Part shown: one piece after another, positions 60,443 to 64,000 of the stretch
Layout of the letters: each line of letters begins with the position of its first letter
Position numbering within the stretch: the first letter of the stretch is position 1
Assembly: GCF_014633365.1 (NCBI RefSeq)
Contig: NC_068350.1
Location: 5,089,001 to 5,153,000 of the forward strand
DNA length: 64,000 bases
Direction: 5' to 3'
DNA from: Diospyros lotus
Taxonomy: Eukaryota > Streptophyta > Magnoliopsida > Ericales > Ebenaceae
Notes under the pieces: generated by a model
What the model saw: the letters and a program-made list of their open reading frames with translations, nothing else
Told to the model about the DNA's origin: nothing
Database searches by the model: none
Program-made: the position numbers and the translations under genes

Positions 60443-63400
60443 ATGGCTGATGATCAAACAGCCAGTACGGGGACTTCTATTCCTCTTCCAACAAAGAGCA
60501 GTCCAATCCCTGCAACCTCGTCACATTCTTCTGCAGCCTTCGATGGATCTTCCCTCCAGATTACTTTACACAAGCTGAATGGAACCAACTTCCGAGAGTG
60601 GTCCCAATCAGTTATGCTTGTGATTAAAGGAAAAGGGAAGGTAGGCTATCTAACCGGAGAAATCGTAAAGCCTAGCCAAGATTCAACAACATATGAAGTA
60701 TAGGAAGCTGAGAATGCCATTGTTATGGCATGGCTAGTGAACTCAATGGAGCCAAAGGTAGGAAGAACTTACCTCTTTTACAAAACAACAAGCAAGATTT
60801 GGAATGCGGTTCGAGAGATCTATTCAGATCTTGAAAATACCGCTCAAAGATTCCAAGTTCGATCCACCATTCGATCAACAAAGCAAGGTAACAACATGGT
60901 AACTGAGTATTACAATACCTTGACTGAACTATGGAAAGAGGTTGATCTTTTTCATGAGATCACATGGGAATGCTTAGCTGATGGAAGGAAGTATAACAAG
61001 ATGATGGAGAAAGAAAGGATATTTGCTTCTTGCATGGTCTAAATTCATATTTGGATGAGGTAAGAGGACGATTACTTAGAACTAAGCCCTTTCCCTCTAT
61101 GAGAGAAGTATTTGCCGAAGTAAGAAGGGAGGAGAGTAGGAAGAAAGTAATGCTACCTAGTGGTTCAACAAACGAAGGAATGTTACAGAGTTTTGCCTTA
61201 AACATATCCCGTGGCTAGTTATCTATTACGGCTAAGGGAGAGATGCAGTGAGATAGGCAATGGTGTGACCATTGTAACAAGCCCTATCATACTAGGGACA
61301 CCTGCTCGAAGCTGCACGGGAAACCAGCTAATTGGAAACAGAGGAACCAGTGAAAAGGAGTGCAATTCGCCTATATGGTGGAATCTGAAAAAGGGAATTC
61401 AACACCCCACATGACAGGTGATCTTGAAATTCTATCCAATTTTAAATCTTGTGATCAGAATATTATTGTATTTATGGCTGATGGAACTAATACTTTAGTC
61501 CAAGGAAAGGGCATAGCATATGTAGCAGGGCTAAGATTAGAGTCAGTTCTTTGAGTCAGTTCTTTATGTGCCAAATTTGAGATGTAACTTGCTATCAATA
61601 AGCAAGATTACTCAGGATAAGGACTGTTCAGTGATATTCTCTTCTTCCCATTGTGTTTTTCAGGACAAATCTTCAGGGAGGACGATTGGCAAAGATGAAG
61701 AGAAGGAAGGTCTATATCAAATCGTCAATCTTGATTACCAAAAGGAGTGTAGGTCATTTGTTCAATCCTCTTTAGCTGCAGTTTCAGATTCTGATTTAAT
61801 GTTATGGCATCAAATATTAGGACACCCTAGCTTCGAGTATCTTAGAGTCTTATACCCTTTAATTTCTATCAATAAAATTCAGGATTTCTATTGTGAACAT
61901 TGCATTCTTGCAAAACAAACTAAGAGCACTCATCCAAAACATTCCTACAAACCGTCTCAGCCATTTCATTTAGTCCACATTTCATTTAGTCCACAGTGAC
62001 ATTTGGGGACCAACCAGACTTTTAAATCTAACAAATACTCAGTGGTTCATCACCTTCATTGATGATCACACACGAGTTTGTTGGGTCTTCCTCATGAAAG
62101 ATAATCTGAAACCTAAATAGTTTTCAAACCGTTTCATCTCATGGTTAAAAATATTTTCCAAACTTCCATTCATATTTTAAGAAGTGACAATGGTCGAGAA
62201 TACTTCTCAAATGACTTTAACCATTATCTAAATGAGCATGGTATTGTTCATCAAAGCTATTGCCCATACAACCCTCAACAAAATGGGGTAGCTGAGAAGA
62301 AGAACCGGCACTTACTTGAGACAGCTAGGGCTCTTATGTTCACTCAATTAGTTCCACATTCTTATTGGGGAGAGGTTGTTCTTACAACATCCTATCTCAT
62401 CAATCGTCTTCCTTCAAAGACCTTAAACTATAAAACTCCCTTAAATGTCTTCCTTGAAGCTTTCCCTCATATTCCAGGGCCTTAAACACTCTTGCTCCTT
62501 CTTCAGGTGTACCTCCTTCATACATCAAAACCAGTTAAATCCATCCAAGCTTGACCCAAAAGCACTTAAATGTGTGTTTGTTGGATACTCTCCTACCCAA
62601 CAAGGCTATAAGTGCTATAACCCAACAACCCGCAAGTTCATTATTTCTTGTGATGTCACCTTTCTTGAGAATCAACCATTCTTCCAAAATACTACTCAAA
62701 ATGAAAATCCAGTCCACAATTGGAGTACAGTCATCTCCGTGCCTCTCAATCCCCTTACTAGTCTTCCCTCTACTGAAACTCATCAAGGGGAGGAGAAAGA
62801 GGAGACTGAAATCCAGTAGGGTGATCAAGACCTGACTAAACCTCTAAAGGTTTATTCCAGAAGACCTAAAGCTGCTACTCTTCAGCCAACCAATCTGTCC
62901 AATCTAGAGGTAAGTCCAAACAAGACAGTTGATACTGATATCAATATACAACAGCAGCTTGCTAATGACCTAAGTGTCCTAATTGCGTTGAGGAAATGTA
63001 GAAGGATGTGCACCAAGCATCCTATTAATGATTTCATTGGGTACTCAATATTGTCTCCCTTCTTTAAGGCATTTACTATAAATTTAGACAGTGTAGTTAT
63101 CCCTAGAAACGTTTATCAAGCATTGCAGGATGGAAACTGGAAGATGGCAATTATGGAAGAAATGACAACCTTGGAGAAAATGGTACATGGGAAATTATGG
63201 ATCTTTCGGAGCGAAAGAAGGCAGTTGGCAGCAAATGGGTATTCACTCTAAAGTATAAATCAGATGGAAGTCTGGAAAAGGTATAAAGCAAGGCTTATAG
63301 CTCAGGGATTTACTCAAACTCAAGGTTTGGATTATGAAGAAACGTTTGCTCCCGTGGCCAAACTCAATTCAATTCGGATTCTATTGTCCTTAACCGTAAA

Positions 63401-64000
63401 CCTGGACTGGAAACTGCACCAATTGGACATCAAAAACGCCTGCCTAAACGGAGATTTAGAGGAGGAGATTTACATGAGAATACACCAGGGACAAGAGATA
63501 AGGTATGCAAATTAAAAAAATCTCTATACGGCTTAATGCAATCACCTAGAGCATGGTTTAAAAGATTTAGTGATACTCTATACAAGCTGGGATATAAGCA
63601 GGGACAAGTAGATCACACACTCTTTACAAAGATCAAAGAGGATGGTAGGAGAACAATTCTAATAGTCTATATGGATGATATCATTATCACGGGAGATGAT
63701 AACCAAAAAATTGAAAAGCTAAAAGAACAGCTAAGGCAGGCCTTTGAAGTAAAAGAGCTGGGGAACTGCGATATTTTCTTGGTTTGGAAGTTACAAGAAG
63801 TAAGAATGGCATTTTTGTATCCCAAAGAAAGTACACTCTTGACTTGCTAAAAGAGACTGGCAAACTAAGGTGTAAACCAGCAAGCACACCTCTAGAACCT
63901 AACTGGAAGAACAGAGAAGGAAAAGAAGAGCATCCAGTGGACAAAGGCATGTACCAACGATTGGTAGGCAAACTCATTTATTTGTTTCACACAAGACCGG
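60443..64000 (+). pseudogene. copia gag-pol pseudogene, cut by the window end
   Basis: The start ATG 60443 (MADDQTASTG) fits a copia gag. Seen in order: UBN2-type gag (LNGTNFREWSQSVMLVIKGKGK, then LVNSMEP), a zinc knuckle region near 61255-61310, a protease-like stretch around 61390-61560, the GAG-pre-integrase motif (LMLWHQILGHPSFEYL, about 61798-61845), integrase (DDHTRVCWVFLMKD; SDNGREYF; NPQQNGVAEKKNRHLLETAR), CVFVGYSPTQQGYKCYN (about 62572), and reverse transcriptase (ARLIAQGFTQTQGLDYEETF, QLDIKNACLNGDL, YMDD at 63668-63679). Stops occur at 60701 and 61556 among others, and frame changes near 61040, 62000, 62480, 63250 and 63515. Not functional. RNase H and the 3' LTR lie beyond 64000. 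Confidence 0.88.

Overview
This is nuclear DNA of a flowering plant, most likely a woody eudicot. The species cannot be named from the sequence. The evidence is AT-rich spacers, GT-AG introns with T-rich acceptors, plant gene families (GH35 beta-galactosidase with a SUEL lectin tail, GDSL esterase, GT47 exostosin-type glycosyltransferase, UPL7-type HECT ligase) and a dense load of plant transposons (Ty1-copia, chromovirus Ty3-gypsy, hAT, RTE LINE, L1-type LINE, TRIM, SINE, MITEs).

Layout. 1-3210 is the 3' part of a decayed copia element with a complete 1242-bp LTR. Its U3 holds a helically phased array of GTCGACTAT motifs. 3950-6050 is a second, 5'-truncated copia pol. 6144-8879 (minus) is an intact four-exon GT47 gene. 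9.0-12.2 kb is spacer with a pair of MITE-like inverted repeats. 12189-43640 is a tandem segmental duplication. Unit A (12189-24720) and unit B (24721-43640) each hold an 18-exon beta-galactosidase gene followed by a GDSL-esterase gene in the same orientation. Both beta-galactosidase copies have open frames of 830 codons. Both GDSL copies are broken, by different lesions. Unit B is longer because it received a 2946-bp hAT element, a 5'-truncated L1-type LINE, a SINE and other inserts. Unit A received a 281-bp solo LTR. Each unit keeps the empty sites of the other's insertions, so the insertions can be ordered after the duplication.

43844-51455 (minus) carries the last three exons of a UPL7-type HECT E3 ubiquitin ligase. 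One 7.2-kb intron is filled by an old RTE LINE containing a TRIM, and by a younger RTE with a 19-bp target-site duplication and an open frame. 52221-58083 is a full-length minus-strand chromovirus with two LTRs, a 5-bp target duplication and a primer-binding site. A 582-bp solo LTR is nested in it. 58478-59851 is a probable solo LTR, and 60.1-64.0 kb is a decayed copia element cut by the window edge.

The host genes do not form an operon-like unit. The beta-galactosidases and the GT47 enzyme both act on cell-wall or secretory-pathway glycans, and UPL7 is an unrelated neighbour. Every exon chain given was checked by hand for reading-frame phase and GT-AG borders. No database search was possible.
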